A DNA stretch of 64,000 nucleotides from Symsagittifera roscoffensis (lineage: Eukaryota; Xenacoelomorpha; Acoela; Convolutidae), in contig NC_087066.1 in NCBI RefSeq assembly GCF_963678635.1, forward strand, positions 392,201 through 456,200, given 5' to 3'. Positions 22,801 to 30,505 of this stretch are shown here, piece after piece. Numbering within the stretch: position 1 is the first letter of the stretch; each line of letters starts with the position of its first letter. The notes under the pieces were generated by a model, which did no database searches, was not told the DNA's origin, and saw only the letters and a list, made by a program, of their open reading frames with translations. Both the position numbers and the translations under genes were made by a program.

Positions 22801-23218
22801 TGTACTGTTTGTGAAGATGGTGATTGGTGTGGTGTGGTGAAGTAGTTCGTTACCTGTGCGAACAAGTGTTCTAGGGCGGGACAGAGTAGGGAGGAGAAGC
22901 AGAGTCTGTTGGATAATCTGTCCAGGTGCTCTCTCAGAAACTTCAGCTGAAACACAGACAAAAGTTGCCATATTCTACAATATTCACTTGCGTCAATCAA
23001 CCAGTCAAGAGACGACATTTTCTGCCAGAATCTGCACTATTTTGTGCTCCTGCAGAGCATTGTGATTGAGAGAGAGAGAGAGAGAGCTTCCTGATTACTC
23101 CCCTTACCCGGCTAGTGTCTGCTGCAACTGTCTCTCCACTCTGCGAGTCAATCGGAATGTCACTCAACAATAGCTTCACCAGGTACTGTGCTTCGTGTAG
23201 TGTACAGCTCACAGTCAG
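4494..23218 (-). CDS. CNOT1: CCR4-NOT transcription complex subunit 1 (CNOT1), internal part, 12 exons
   Basis: Spliced gene read right to left. Exons: 23108-23218, 22854-22946, 16705-17104, 13728-13822, 13150-13647, 12902-13050, 12664-12808, 11187-11447, 10805-10927, 9930-10458, 9262-9650, 4494-4815. Every intron begins GT and ends AG, and the phases join without a break over about 1038 codons. CNOT1 is the large cytoplasmic scaffold of CCR4-NOT, which removes mRNA poly(A) tails and supports translational repression. The encoded part covers most of the N-terminal helical-repeat region and runs through the region that, in vertebrate CNOT1, binds TTP-type proteins. Best stretches versus human are DFP-K--CVLAP (exon 4), ATWK--DL (exons 6-7), NCPDVLFFTLL (exon 7) and MRNLLEEY-FF-QYPDKELH (exon 12). 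The MIF4G (CAF1-binding), CAF40-binding and C-terminal NOT modules lie outside the window to the left, and the first exon(s) lie to the right. Introns range from 80 bp to 5.7 kb, the large ones being filled with repeats. Confidence 0.93.
4995..5430 (+). repeat. MITE-like non-autonomous DNA transposon, full-looking copy
   Basis: Non-coding, about 430 bp, starting near GTAGCGGATTTAGG and ending near CTAGATCCGCGCC. The ends form an imperfect terminal inverted repeat. Related copies sit at 11992-12372 (opposite orientation), 60-275 and 810-1020. No transposase is encoded. The family assignment (hAT-like or other) cannot be made by eye. Confidence 0.6.
6388..7257. mobile_element. Putative 870-bp non-autonomous element with inverted arms and 12-bp flanking repeat
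   Basis: CAATTGCATGAT occurs immediately before (about 6376-6387) and immediately after (about 7258-7269) this block, as a target-site duplication would. Inside, CCCAAATGGCATAAA near the left end is inverted near the right end. A longer pair (GGGTCTTATGCACAAAACG at about 6490, inverted at about 6915) forms a second set of arms. It has no credible ORF. A 12-bp target duplication is unusual, so class is left open. Confidence 0.45.
7960..8400 (+). repeat. SINE-like repeat with tRNA-type B box, copy 1
   Basis: A segment of about 350 bp matches 11620-11960 along its length (GTTGCACTTCG, TTTGAGTCTACA, GACGCA/CGCC, CCTCAATTTATAGA, TTTTAACTAGTATAC, TTCCCTA-CTCTACGCTACAG). At 8332-8342 it has GGTTCGAGTCC, a perfect RNA polymerase III B-box consensus. 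A second B-box-like word, reading the other way, lies at about 7970-7982. No full cloverleaf is seen, so this is not called a tRNA gene. Confidence 0.55.
9262..9650 (-). CDS. CNOT1: CNOT1 exon 11 of those visible (linker end and start of TTP-binding-type domain)
   Basis: Two bases plus 129 codons, acceptor GTGTCTTAG and donor GTGAAG. The Ser/Ala/Gln-rich linker continues. The ordered domain then begins with GEIETETNNYFMRIYSQ and INQVLELLKNYKNSSLPRD, matching human KEIDDEANSYFQRIYNH and VDEVLEMLQRFKDSTIKRE. Confidence 0.93.
9930..10458 (-). CDS. CNOT1: CNOT1 exon 10 of those visible, with His/Pro/Gln-rich linker
   Basis: 176 codons plus one base, acceptor TTTGTGCAG and donor GTAAGC. The first third is helical and corresponds to the human FIQACMTFLKRR region. 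After about residue 75 it becomes a low-complexity linker with PPPHPPPHPP, HHHH and QQQQ runs, then Ser/Gly/Asn-rich sequence. In human CNOT1 a Ser/Pro/Gly-rich unstructured stretch occupies the same place. The linker composition is probably lineage specific. Confidence 0.88.
10805..10927 (-). CDS. CNOT1: CNOT1 exon 9 of those visible
   Basis: 41 codons, phase 0 to 0, acceptor TCTGTTAG and donor GTCAGA. It encodes AFGLEVVMHGANRDYFNLEK and YLSDRIATHK, parallel to human [20 protein letters not shown] and LTDKIREHG. Confidence 0.92.
11187..11447 (-). CDS. CNOT1: CNOT1 exon 8 of those visible
   Basis: 87 codons, phase 0 to 0, acceptor TTGATTAG and donor GTAAAC. It encodes SPVKDILFSTLVTMFL, VLHWAYHF and YYMARPLDAARIHKLLEGLH, parallel to human RHELISTLMPIFLGN, ILHYAWHGQ and [21 protein letters not shown]. 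Confidence 0.92.
11615..11960 (+). repeat. SINE-like repeat, copy 2 (B box decayed)
   Basis: Homologous to 8040-8400 with the same order of words. The B-box position reads CATTCAAACCCTC and is degraded. It starts with a short hairpin, GCGAAG...CTTCGC. A related start (ACAGAGGCGAAG) is also present at about 14060 and 15135. It lies in the intron between CNOT1 exons 7 and 8. Confidence 0.55.
11992..12372 (-). repeat. MITE-like element with internal 83-bp tandem duplication
   Basis: Inverted copy of the family at 4995-5430, beginning CAGGCGCGGATCTAGGAG. Inside, a unit running from GAGCTCTGATTGATC to GGAAAATCGCGACTTTTT is present twice head to tail (about 12055-12137 and 12138-12220) with no visible differences, so the duplication is recent. 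It is non-coding. Confidence 0.65.
12664..12808 (-). CDS. CNOT1: CNOT1 exon 7 of those visible
   Basis: One base plus 48 codons, acceptor GTGTTTAG and donor GTAAGC. It encodes KCVDLLACLLRAG then LFNYPVKNCPDVLFFTLLH, close to human LFSFPIKHCPDMLVLALLQ. The join to exon 6 restores the Trp codon of IATW. Confidence 0.95.
12902..13050 (-). CDS. CNOT1: CNOT1 exon 6 of those visible
   Basis: 49 codons plus two bases, acceptor AATTCCAG and donor GTAATA. It reads LSWIEALIQSYDP... FSFGLFPAKLL and ends IATW across the intron, matching human [20 protein letters not shown] and REIATWKSLDL. The 99 bp and 93 bp introns on either side make exons 5-7 a compact cluster. Confidence 0.93.
13150..13647 (-). CDS. 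CNOT1: CNOT1 exon 5 of those visible
   Basis: 166 codons, phase 0 to 0, acceptor CGTCTAG and donor GTGAGT. It begins AEMSLASVIENLG, like human ESSLADFMQEVGYG, then VLQEFGVHRVSDYQVALVITRM, WNPRVFVAAVKGVVKTVNW, and ends at FPIDFLLSQWSNIRGQ (human FPVDLIYRPWKHAEGQ). The alignment is continuous along the exon. Confidence 0.95.
13728..13822 (-). CDS. CNOT1: CNOT1 exon 4 of those visible (partly copied in the upstream intron)
   Basis: Two bases plus 31 codons, acceptor GTGCTTCAG and donor GTAAGC. It encodes FPKKSCVLAPALYDKEG, matching human FPQERCPVVLAPLLYPEK. The first ~52 bases of this exon occur again at 14851-14903 and 15934-15988 as the edge of a 1.08 kb tandem duplication. Only this copy has the full exon and its donor, so it is the working one. 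Confidence 0.92.
14530..14754 (+). pseudogene. SGNH/GDSL-hydrolase-like C-terminal fragment, copy 1
   Basis: Reads NGYYRDLAHELRIPCFGF and then HTSWDGLHPEPCHIRVLAAD, ending at a stop. The DGLHP word with a following amphipathic helix resembles block V (Asp-x-x-His) of SGNH hydrolases. Blocks I-III are not present nearby. The likely source is a retroelement ORF or processed gene, inserted before the tandem duplication. The function is not retained. Confidence 0.45.
15604..15837 (+). pseudogene. SGNH/GDSL-hydrolase-like C-terminal fragment, copy 2
   Basis: Second copy of the fragment at 14530-14754, in the next unit of the tandem duplication. It keeps an open frame of 76 codons with INHLNGYYRDLAHELRIPC and WDGLHPEPCHIRELAADF. 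Differences between the copies are few and mostly change amino acids, which gives no sign of selection. Confidence 0.45.
16705..17104 (-). CDS. CNOT1: CNOT1 exon 3 of those visible
   Basis: 133 codons plus one base, acceptor TTTTTTGTCAG and donor GTTAGC. It encodes helices matching the human stretch from [20 protein letters not shown] to FLKTLRRDF. It contains an extra Ser/Pro-rich insertion (SSLSPPHTAPPQSAP) absent from the vertebrate protein. It ends in phase 1, and the split Asp codon is completed by the next exon, giving DFPKKSCVLAP. Confidence 0.88.
18003..18016 (+). repeat. Poly(C) run
   Basis: An uninterrupted run of about 14 C in the intron between CNOT1 exons 2 and 3, in otherwise AT-rich sequence. 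Between 17105 and 18040 nothing else was recognised. Confidence 0.8.
18040..18500. repeat. Interspersed repeat, copy 1 (pairs with 21650-22075)
   Basis: AT-rich non-coding block sharing long ordered identity with 21650-22075 (ATAGTCATAGTAAA, AAAATGACTGGAAAAA, AAGTTTTCACGGCTAAAAT, AGTAAGCATATACT, TTAGCTCGAA, AAAATGGCTTT). The two copies flank the Copia element in direct orientation. Short chance frames in it are ignored. Confidence 0.7.
18680..19420 (+). pseudogene. Copia Gag remnant
   Basis: In-frame fragments read EVEFWLAVTKLQKGKLGPA, then MNKLCDALGKETADQTYEMY, TIDEYIAQFELLISKLQKHG and DALLACKLLYAAEIDKRDTR, which is the UBN2/Copia Gag pattern. A later stretch, NCGSFLHFVRNCPD, is a damaged zinc knuckle. 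At least two frame changes and a stop at about 19105 break it. Confidence 0.75.
19690..20550 (+). pseudogene. Copia reverse transcriptase / RNase H remnant
   Basis: THLDDFWWAGSVEFGKHISE corresponds to the YVDD-containing palm of Copia RT with the Tyr-Val replaced. FRYLGLDIARLDRYLTIDQV and LGKLQWVANQTGPDLSFSTS follow in the family order. RNase H traces include LGNLHDGGTHGGF and WVPSNHQLADCLTK (20490-20525). Stops at 20190 and frameshifts make it a pseudogene. Confidence 0.8.
20660..20930. repeat. Two-copy imperfect tandem repeat at the Copia 3' LTR edge
   Basis: 20660-20790 and 20796-20930 share AAACCATTT-TTTA, GAAATGGTG-GTTAATTT, AGGAAGTTTGCG and TTTTACAAGA in the same order. Each copy contains a polypurine-like tract followed by TG. 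One is likely the true polypurine tract and LTR start, the other a duplicated or template-switch product. Confidence 0.6.
21195..22650. repeat. Repeat cluster: three copies of a ~60-base core within two longer diverged copies
   Basis: The core ACATACAACGG-CCAT-TGCT-A-ACTCAGAGCT occurs at about 21325, 22213 and 22355. Longer blocks 21195-21640 and 22085-22640 align (GTGAAAAAAAAAC, CCGAATACAAA, GTATAGTTGAA, GTTACCCGAAA, CTATATTCCA, AAACCTTCTGTGATACTT). Between them lies 21650-22075, the partner of 18040-18500. No protein is encoded. It looks like nested copies of one non-autonomous element. Confidence 0.65.
22854..22946 (-). CDS. CNOT1: CNOT1 exon 2 of those visible
   Basis: 31 codons, phase 0 to 0, acceptor TGTTTCAG and donor GTAACG. 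The end ...CPALEHLFAQ parallels human KPAPHLFAQ. The intron to exon 1 is only 161 bp and holds a short (GA)n run at about 23070-23090. Confidence 0.82.
23108..23218 (-). CDS. CNOT1: CNOT1 exon 1 of those visible (near N-terminus)
   Basis: 37 codons, phase 0 to phase 0, acceptor TTTTCAG and donor GTAAGG. It reads LTVSCTLHEAQYLVKLLLSD, weakly like the early helical part of CNOT1 where human has a histidine/leucine-rich helix before the first CNOT1 signature. The assignment rests mainly on its position and on clean splicing to the next exon. Nothing resembling the first coding exon was found in the next 2 kb to the right. Confidence 0.72.
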
Positions 23219-23219
23219 C

Positions 23220-25180
23220 TGAAAAGTATGAAACTTCTTATACATTTCTGCCATTCTGTGATCTCAATAATTTATTCGAGTTCAATAATTGATGAATTTT
23301 GTTATCAATTTTATAGATTCACAAATCAACAAAAAATACACTACTCTTTGAATTTCATAACTATTATATCATTGGCTCTTATTTCACAAAACTAAGTCAG
23401 TTGGAGAAAACTAGGTCTCCGGGTATTTTTTTTGAAAACGCTGGGATTAAAACCCACCTTCGGAACAAACAGTGATTAACGTTTTTCACGCACTTTCCGC
23501 TTTATTAATTTAAGAACTTATTTTGCCTTCCTTTCAGCAAACGAACTTGAATATAACTTGAAAAAAGTTGTAATCCAAAAAACGCTAAAAATGCGTAATG
23601 CCTAATGTCAAATTATCGACAAGTATTTAAACTAAAATAGATTACGTCATGTTCTGCCAAACAATTTGACTAGTTTGATTTCTTCTCAAATTTAACAACA
23701 ACTTTAAGATTTGTTTTTCAATCCCAATGTTTTTAAAAGAGAGAAAGAAGGCTGAGATTCAATTGCTTGCTTGACCTTCAAAAGAAAACTTCTGAGCTGA
23801 AACTTTCGCTTGATTTTTGCACTGAATTTCGCCTTTTGGATAAAGTATAAATAAAGCAAGGTTTCTTGCTTTATTTATACTTGTTATTTAACGGCCATAG
23901 ATGCTGAGAACCCAACAAGGTCTAATCAACAGAACATGATGGAGGAAATAGAGGCCCTCAAACGTGAAAATGCTGATCAAAGACGGGATATCAAGTATTT
24001 AAAAAAAAAACAAGACGACCTGGGTGTGATTCAAGATGGCAATGGCAATGGCAAGGGTTAGAGCACTAGAAAGGTACTCGAAATCGTGAAACCCCTTTGC
24101 TGCACGAGCTAGAGCAAACCTGGTGAATGACGTGGTCAACTTTTTCTGGAATTACAAGAACAAAAACAACATCAACCCAGACGGAACTAAAGCCTGTCAC
24201 GAATTACCTGGGGACTTCTATGGTTCTTATCCCAGTATTATAGAGAAGTTTGAATACTATTTATGGCCTGAGTGAAAATATTTATGGCCTAGATGGCGAA
24301 AAAATTACAGATTCCGGAGTTCTCAATTAAAGGGGTTATCACTCATTTGAACATTGCTGCAGTAAAAAAGAGGAGATGGCGTTGGCCTTCATCTAAGAGC
24401 GGATATAATTTTTTCGATAGTCAAAAATCTGTTTAAAGAAGTAAAAACTAATATTAACATGAGCAGAACTTAACGGTATTCGGCATAACTTAATCTGATA
24501 ATACAACTTTTATAATACAAAAAGGTGGTAGGTTCAATTTAAATAGCTGGATCGCTTTTCGTTATACTTCGCACATTGTTTATTTCAAAGCCCAAATTTT
24601 TTGGCGAAAAAAAAACAAACCTTGAAAAGCAATTCATCCAGCAGAGTAATGTATTTACGAAAACTAACTTAGTAGTACTAGTACCGTTGACTGAAACAAT
24701 AATGACATATTATGCATTATAGTTCTCAAACTTATTACTTCCGTGAGAATTAGCCCACATATTGAACACAATTTCTTCCAAAATGTCTTTATTAGGGACC
24801 AGCATTTTTGAGAGACCAAAAAAGTGAACTATTACCCAATGCTTGTGTAAAAGACTACATCAGACAAGCTGATGCTTTAAGATGGCCAAGGAGACCATTG
24901 GACGTGAGATCGGTCCAAAGAATTATTAGACTACACATCTCTGAATCTTTCAGAACGCAGCATGACGACATGGCAATTGGGAGTTACAGCTACTGTTATT
25001 AAAAAGTTTTGCGTCGGACGACTTTTTGCTGCACACGACCATTTTGAGGCACAATTCTTTGACAGAGATGTCGATTCTTTCTTATCTAAGACGACGGAAA
25101 TTGTCTCATTTACAGGCGGAATACTTATGTACACTGTTATGTGTCGCCCCCTATGTGCTACAAGCAGGGGCACACAAGGG
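23220..25180. other. Gene-free stretch with unidentified coding-like fragments
   Basis: Nothing recognisable at 23220-23880. At 23890-24060 a plus-strand frame gives a short coiled-coil-like stretch (MEEIEALKRENADQRRDIKY) ending at a stop. At 24110-24240 another gives VVNFFWNYKNKNNINPDGTK. These may be the ORF1 or gag remains of an unknown retroelement. CNOT1's missing first exon was not found here. Confidence 0.4.
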
Positions 25181-25189
25181 TAGATGTAA

Positions 25190-26830
25190 GATTATTACGG
25201 CATGGAGTACTGTCAAAAGGATCAAGCCTCAAGACAAGATAAAGAGCTACCGACCCGTGTCCCTCCTCTTCGTTGCCGCGAAGATTCTCGAAACGATGGT
25301 GACACGCAGGCTTAAGGCGGGTTCCAGCAAAAGCGCAGCACTCTAGACGTCATTGCTAGTGTTGCGCGGAGGTCCTTCGACCCGCTACAGAAGCGCAAAC
25401 GGACCTTGATTATCAGAGCAGACTTTTCCGCGGCCTTTGACAAAGTGTGGAGAGAAGGGTTACTTTGCGACCTCGCGCGCTACGGCATCCCGAACAGGCT
25501 CCTCAGCTGGATCAGAGCCTGGCTGGCCGAAAGGAAAGCAGCCGTCCTCTGGACCAACTCCTTGAATAGCTTCCGCTCCTTCCAGCATTGTATACTCCTG
25601 AATACAGTCCGTTTTCTCCCCTCCTGTTCGTGATCGCCGCGTCTCTCATTACCAAAATCAAGCACACAAATCCGAACCTTATCGTCGACGTCTTCGCCGA
25701 CGACCTCACGAAACTCTCCCAAGCCGTCACTCCTCGAGAAGCCGCCAACAACGAGCAACCCGTTCTAGACCGCATCGGGTCCTATGCCAAATTTCATTAC
25801 ATGAAGATCAACATGGATGCTGGCAAAACAGAAGCCTTGGTCATCTCCGTGGACCCCAGGGAAACAGGAAAAGCAAGACCTCCCCTGTACATCGAGGGTT
25901 CCCAGTTACGCTGGGGATCAAGCTGGATCCTCAGGCCACTTTCACTGAGCAAGCCCGTCTTGCGAAGAACCGCATGACAAACCTCTGCAACATCTTGCGG
26001 TCCTTGAGGGGCAAGAGCTGGAACCTTCATTCAGCGGACCTCCGTCACCTGTATAAAACTTACGTGCCCCCGCCTTCAACCACTTTCTCGGCGACTCAGC
26101 AAAGCAGAGCCTCGAAGTAATCAACAACTCCGCCGCTCGGGCCATCACAGGCACCTACGGCGGAACCTTTACAAGTCAACAAAGCTTGCGGCAAGTCTTC
26201 TAAAATCTTATCTCTTATTAAAAGAAATGTCAGTCTCAAAATAACGACCTGTCACCGCTTGGACTTATATAAATCCATGGTTCTGCCAGTACTAAAATAT
26301 GGCTCAATTGCCTGGTTTGCATCAAAGTCCGACCTCAAAGCAAAAGAGACCATACAAGAGCGCGCCACTCACTGGATTAAGCACTACTCTGACTGCAACT
26401 GTATCCAATGTCTTGAATGCCTAAACATTCTCCCATTATCCTTGAACCTACAAATTTACGATGTTTAGCGCTTATCAAGCTAACCTGCACCAATTCTACT
26501 TTTCCATGTTTAAACTTACAGTACTTAGTTGGGCTTACAGTACTCGTCATCAATCGAGAAGCCACCAAACAACATTCGACTTACCTCCCATTGAGAAAGA
26601 GTTCCAGCGACAAAACTTGTCAAATCGTGCACCTCGATTGTACTCATTCTCAGCCGCCATATCAACCTCGACAGCACAACCGTGAAAGCCGACCTTCTCG
26701 GTTACTTCTGGTACTACTTTAAGGCAGCTACAGCGAATTATACAGCTGCTCCTGGTCTTTCGCATGCACTTGTTGCACTTGTAGACTACGAATTTCATAA
26801 GCTTTCCTGCCCAGGGGCTCACGCCCTACA
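25190..26830 (+). pseudogene. Broken non-LTR retrotransposon (LINE) reverse transcriptase
   Basis: Fragments in shifting frames give the RT order of a non-LTR element: IKSYRPVSLLFVAAKILETM (25230-25300), GFQQKRSTLDVI (about 25322), LIIRADFSAAFDKVWREGLL (25406-25465), SPLLFVIA and DVFADDLTKL (25620-25720, catalytic ADD), MNIDAGKTE-like thumb region, then VLPVLKYGSIAWFASKSDLK (26280-26340) and a decayed tail. Frameshifts near 25.35, 25.60 and 25.97 kb and stops show that it is dead. Endonuclease and ORF1 were not seen. The clade is probably within the Jockey/I/RTE-like group. Confidence 0.85.
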
Positions 26831-26854
26831 ATCTTTTGGTTGTAAATATCTGAT

Positions 26855-26882
26855 ACTTATTATAATAATCATAATAATAATC

Positions 26883-26939
<57 letters not shown>

Positions 26940-26999
26940 GTAACCATAATAAAAATCATAATAATAAAAATCATAATAATCATAATCATAATAAAAATA
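26855..26999 (+). repeat. (AAT/ATA)n microsatellite, likely LINE 3' tail
   Basis: About 145 bases of ATA/ATC trinucleotides, the central ~60 pure. It directly follows the LINE fragment in the same orientation. Some I-type elements are known to end in TAA repeats, so this may be the element's own tail expanded by slippage rather than an independent microsatellite. Long Ile or Tyr runs in its frames are artefacts. Confidence 0.85.
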
Positions 27000-28560
27000 A
27001 TTAGAAGAGAAGCCGACCTTCACTCTCTAGAGCTCGGCACCGAGGCAGAAGGCACCAAAATTTTCTGAAAGATAGACAATCTCCACCCCGATCATCACCC
27101 CAACCCGCTCATCAAGACTCAAGGAAGACCTCGCCTCAGGTCCAGAGGTGACCAGCAGTATCGCACAGACTGGAGAATCGTCTGTAGCAGGATGTTCGAG
27201 CAAAACCTCCAGGGAGCCTGCTTCAGATACCATATGCGAGAAGAGAATGAAGCAAGAACCTTAGAAAACTACTCGCACAACACGCCCGCCGACTGAACCC
27301 ACCGAAAAGCGACCAACGGGAATACCCTAAATTTTGACAGAAACCGATCAAGACAAGAAGAAAGAATCTGTAGCCCATAGACACGGAGAGCCGAAAACGA
27401 CACCGGCCGCTACTGCAACCATGCCCCTGAAAACACCAAGTTGCGATACCAAACCAAAATCAATCTATCAAAATGAATCAGTCTAATTTCGAAACAGTCA
27501 ATAGAATGTGAAAATCGCCTTCAAAAACTCCAAGCAGAAACAAAGCCAAAAATAACTTGAAGCCGAAAAAAATCAACAATTAAGACCTAAAAAATTAACA
27601 ATGCCCCCTCGCCCTTAAAACACACATATATATGATCGTCAAGTCAAACAATACGAGGATATCAAGCCGATATGATAAAGGCCGAACCCTATCAAGCCCA
27701 TTCAAAAGCTCGTATGGAAGATTGGTCCCTCCAGGTCACTTGAAATATAATTGAAGTACTTCAAGAAGCAAAAGGAAAAAAATCCATTAAACTTGCGAAA
27801 CTTAGTTACTACCTTAAAAAAAATTTGCTGTCTGTCTTTATAAGTGAACATTGGCAGTTTTTCGGGACTATAACTCTAAGCGAAGTTTATAATGGAATCA
27901 TTTCTTCTAAGCAAGTGACTAAAACTCTCATTATTTCTATCAACATTATACTTTACTCTTCCATATCAAGAAAACTCCGAGGATTTTGACTGGATAATGT
28001 GATGAAGGGACTCCTGACTGTAACCTCGGTTACTATGATATTTTCGACTTTCTGATTGTTTTGAAAAAAGAAAAAGAATAAAAAGTGACGAAAAGAGTGA
28101 ACAAGGACATCTTTTGTTGATCGATTTCAAATAAACAAATCAAGAAAGGGGTCAATTGAATATACAAATCAAGAAATATTTTTCAGAAGAAAAAAATTAT
28201 AAATTATTCTTACCGATGATAAGTCACTTTGCGATCTGGGCTTGTCTAAAGATCTGACAAGTTTATTGATCAACTTCAATGCGGAGACATTAGCTTTCAT
28301 TATAAGACATAATCCAAAAACTGACTTTAACTGAAACTGAAATGACCACTAAGTTCTTGATAGCATATCATTAACTCAACTAAAACAATATTAGGAAACA
28401 ATTCTTTATTCATTTAGACCTGTTGCGATACAAAAAACAGCTTGAAAAAAAGGCCGACAGAAAAAGAAAAAAAAACAGCAAACAAAACTTCAATCTGAAA
28501 TTTTCGCACAAGAAGAATTATTGGTGTGAATCGTTCATTTAACGAATTGGAAAGGGTTAA
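27000..28560. other. Gene-free stretch left of the giant element
   Basis: 27000-27450 is more GC-rich, with short open stretches but no recognisable domain. 27450-28560 is AT-rich with nothing recognised. No sign of CNOT1 exons. Confidence 0.4.
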
Positions 28561-28700
28561 TTTGAGACGACGAATAAAAGTAACATTCGACCGGAAGTAC
28601 ATATCGACAGAAAATAAAGCTAGGTTGTGTGCCATTCTGCCAGACTGGCACAGCGCAACCTTCCGGCGAAACACGAAAAAAGGCCTTAACGACGAAAAAG

Positions 28701-29591
28701 TGTAACATTCGCCCGGAAGATACATATCGACGGAAAACAAAACTAAGTCTTAAGACGACTGACTAACGTCTAAACAGAGCTTTGCATGCTTTTCACCGTC
28801 TCTACCAAGCCAGTACTTTTCGGTGGTCTTTTCTAACATCGGGTCGACAAAAACGTTACTGCTTTCGGCTTCGGTCAAAACACTCAAATTAACTAGATTA
28901 CATGCAGAAATAGTGAGCTCATGGCTGGGTCTCAGTATCCCCAGACCACGAGGTCACTCCTAAAAACAGGGCTATTACTATTTATCATATTACTATTATT
29001 TTTGTTCAGTAGATAAAAATCATCATCTCCATCGAAGATGGATCAACCCTTTCCCCCAACTCCTAGCTTCTCATCCTTATCAAAATGAATCTAGATATTA
29101 ATTAAATTCAAGTCAGGACATGACAGGAAGCTAAAAGTTTTTGTAACAGGATAAAAGTTTCAGTTCCTTTACCCTTCCGGATTGATGAATCCGCTGGATC
29201 AAGCTCGTTAATCCTGATTTCCTCTTAATCCGGAAGGCCGTCTTTTACCCTTCACCGTTGTTCGCAACGGCCTTGGAGTGTTCTTCTGTTACTCTGTAAC
29301 TCGTTGTCGTTTTCCGATCTCAATTTCGTAGTTGTTGTTAGCGCAGCTAATGTTGTTCTGTTTTTCTTTCTCGTTTTAACCAAAATGGCCGTTTCTGACG
29401 TTTCTCAGAAATATGACGTCATAATTCGAATTTTTGAAATTTTAAAATACCAGAATATTCTAGCCCTCACCGTTTCGCCAATCGTTCCAATAACCTTCTT
29501 AATTCTTAATAATCATCAATCCGGAAGGCTCGCTGCTAAAAATTCGAATTCTGCAGAGATTGCATTTTTCGCATTGTGGTCGAATGTCACA
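28701..29591 (-). repeat. 3' LTR of the giant element (891 bp)
   Basis: Homologous over its full length to 57057-57980 and 62263-63186. It begins TGTAACATTCG and ends CGAATGTCACA, which are imperfect inverted termini (TGT...ACA) as expected for an LTR. It lacks exactly one 33-base hairpin present in the other copies, which accounts for the whole 891 versus 924 bp difference. It contains a CCGTTG-TTCG-CAACGG hairpin and an inverted pair CTTCCGGATT...AATCCGGAAG. The open frame on its plus strand is a chance frame. Confidence 0.88.
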
Positions 29592-29603
29592 TACTCCCCG
29601 GAC
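29592..29603 (-). promoter_or_regulatory. Polypurine tract at 3' LTR junction
   Basis: On the minus strand GTCCGGGGAGTA directly precedes the LTR start (TGTGACATTCG). This is the position of the plus-strand priming polypurine tract in LTR elements. It is short and begins with a GTCC. The same 10-mer GTCCGGGGAG recurs in pol. Confidence 0.6.
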
Positions 29604-30505
29604 AGTCCGGTCAATGTTCTCATTGAATCACGCAATGTTCGTAAAATGAATACAGTGTCATCGAACAGAATTTACAAAATGCACGAAATTACTTTTATCC
29701 AGGTCACACCGACTCACTGCAGAATACAAATGGCATCATACTACATCACTATAGCCTTCAAATTCTTTCATTAATCTACACATTGAGGATATGACCTAAG
29801 ATAAAACATATTTTCTGACTTCCAGTGTCAATGTCCCGATTAAAACTTTTTCTCTTTGATCTAAGAGGTGTTGGCTTGCGGGACAGTCCTGCCAACCAAC
29901 AAGCTAAAATTACACTACTACGCTTTTCCCTTCGGAAATCTTGCTTGTTATTGTCCTGAATATTAAAACTAAGAAACTTTGTGGTTAGAAAGAACAATGT
30001 AACAACCTCCCTCTTCAAGAGATTACTCAAGTCTCTCATGTCACCACAAAGTGATCAGTCTTCCTAAGTGATTAAAAACAATCATGCAGGCTGGAATATT
30101 TAAATATACTCTCCTCTTAAGCCTTTCTAAATAAAAATAAGTGTCTCTAAAGCCACTTCAACTAAAATCAAAATGCAAATTTATAAATGCAACGATTTCA
30201 AAACTCAACTAAATGTTTCAGTTTTCAATTACAACTTGGTTGCTTGGTTTCTCACTTGAGTTTTTCACACACATAAAACAATTCTGAGTTTTAACTTTTC
30301 TTCATCACTCCTTTGTTTTCTTCTTTTTTCGTCGTTTAGAAGTTCTAAAACTTCTAAATTCTTCTAATTTCGTTTCTTTTTTCATCTTGTCTTTCGGTCA
30401 TTCGTCAATGTTCCATTTCTTCCTCCTGTGATACTGACTCCGCACTTTCGGTTTGCGTGTCTTGTAGCACATCGTTGGCTATCCTGACGCTGTTGGAAGC
30501 CGTCC
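29604..30505 (-). other. 3' non-coding region of the giant element
   Basis: About 0.9 kb between the end of the giant ORF chain and the 3' LTR. It is AT-rich on the whole, with no recognisable protein. It has no counterpart in the duplicated right-hand copies. Confidence 0.6.

Noticed and set aside
26682-27068. Poly-isoleucine and poly-tyrosine proteins at the (AAT)n tract
   Set aside because: Artefacts of translating a microsatellite.
28570-28700. A second LTR start just left of the 3' LTR (GTAACATTCGACCGGAAG-like sequence at about 28580)
   Set aside because: Only about 45 bases resemble the LTR start, after which similarity is lost. It may be a fragment or target-site relic, not enough to call an LTR.
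29304-29774. 156-codon plus-strand frame inside the LTR, also seen at 57693 (an antisense gene?)
   Set aside because: The third LTR copy loses its start by a one-base change in a T run, the coding part diverges at the LTR edge, and no domain is visible. Taken as chance.
29776-30039. Minus-strand 87-codon frame next to the 3' LTR
   Set aside because: No domain, no counterpart near the other LTR copies, and an AT-rich region where such frames arise by chance.
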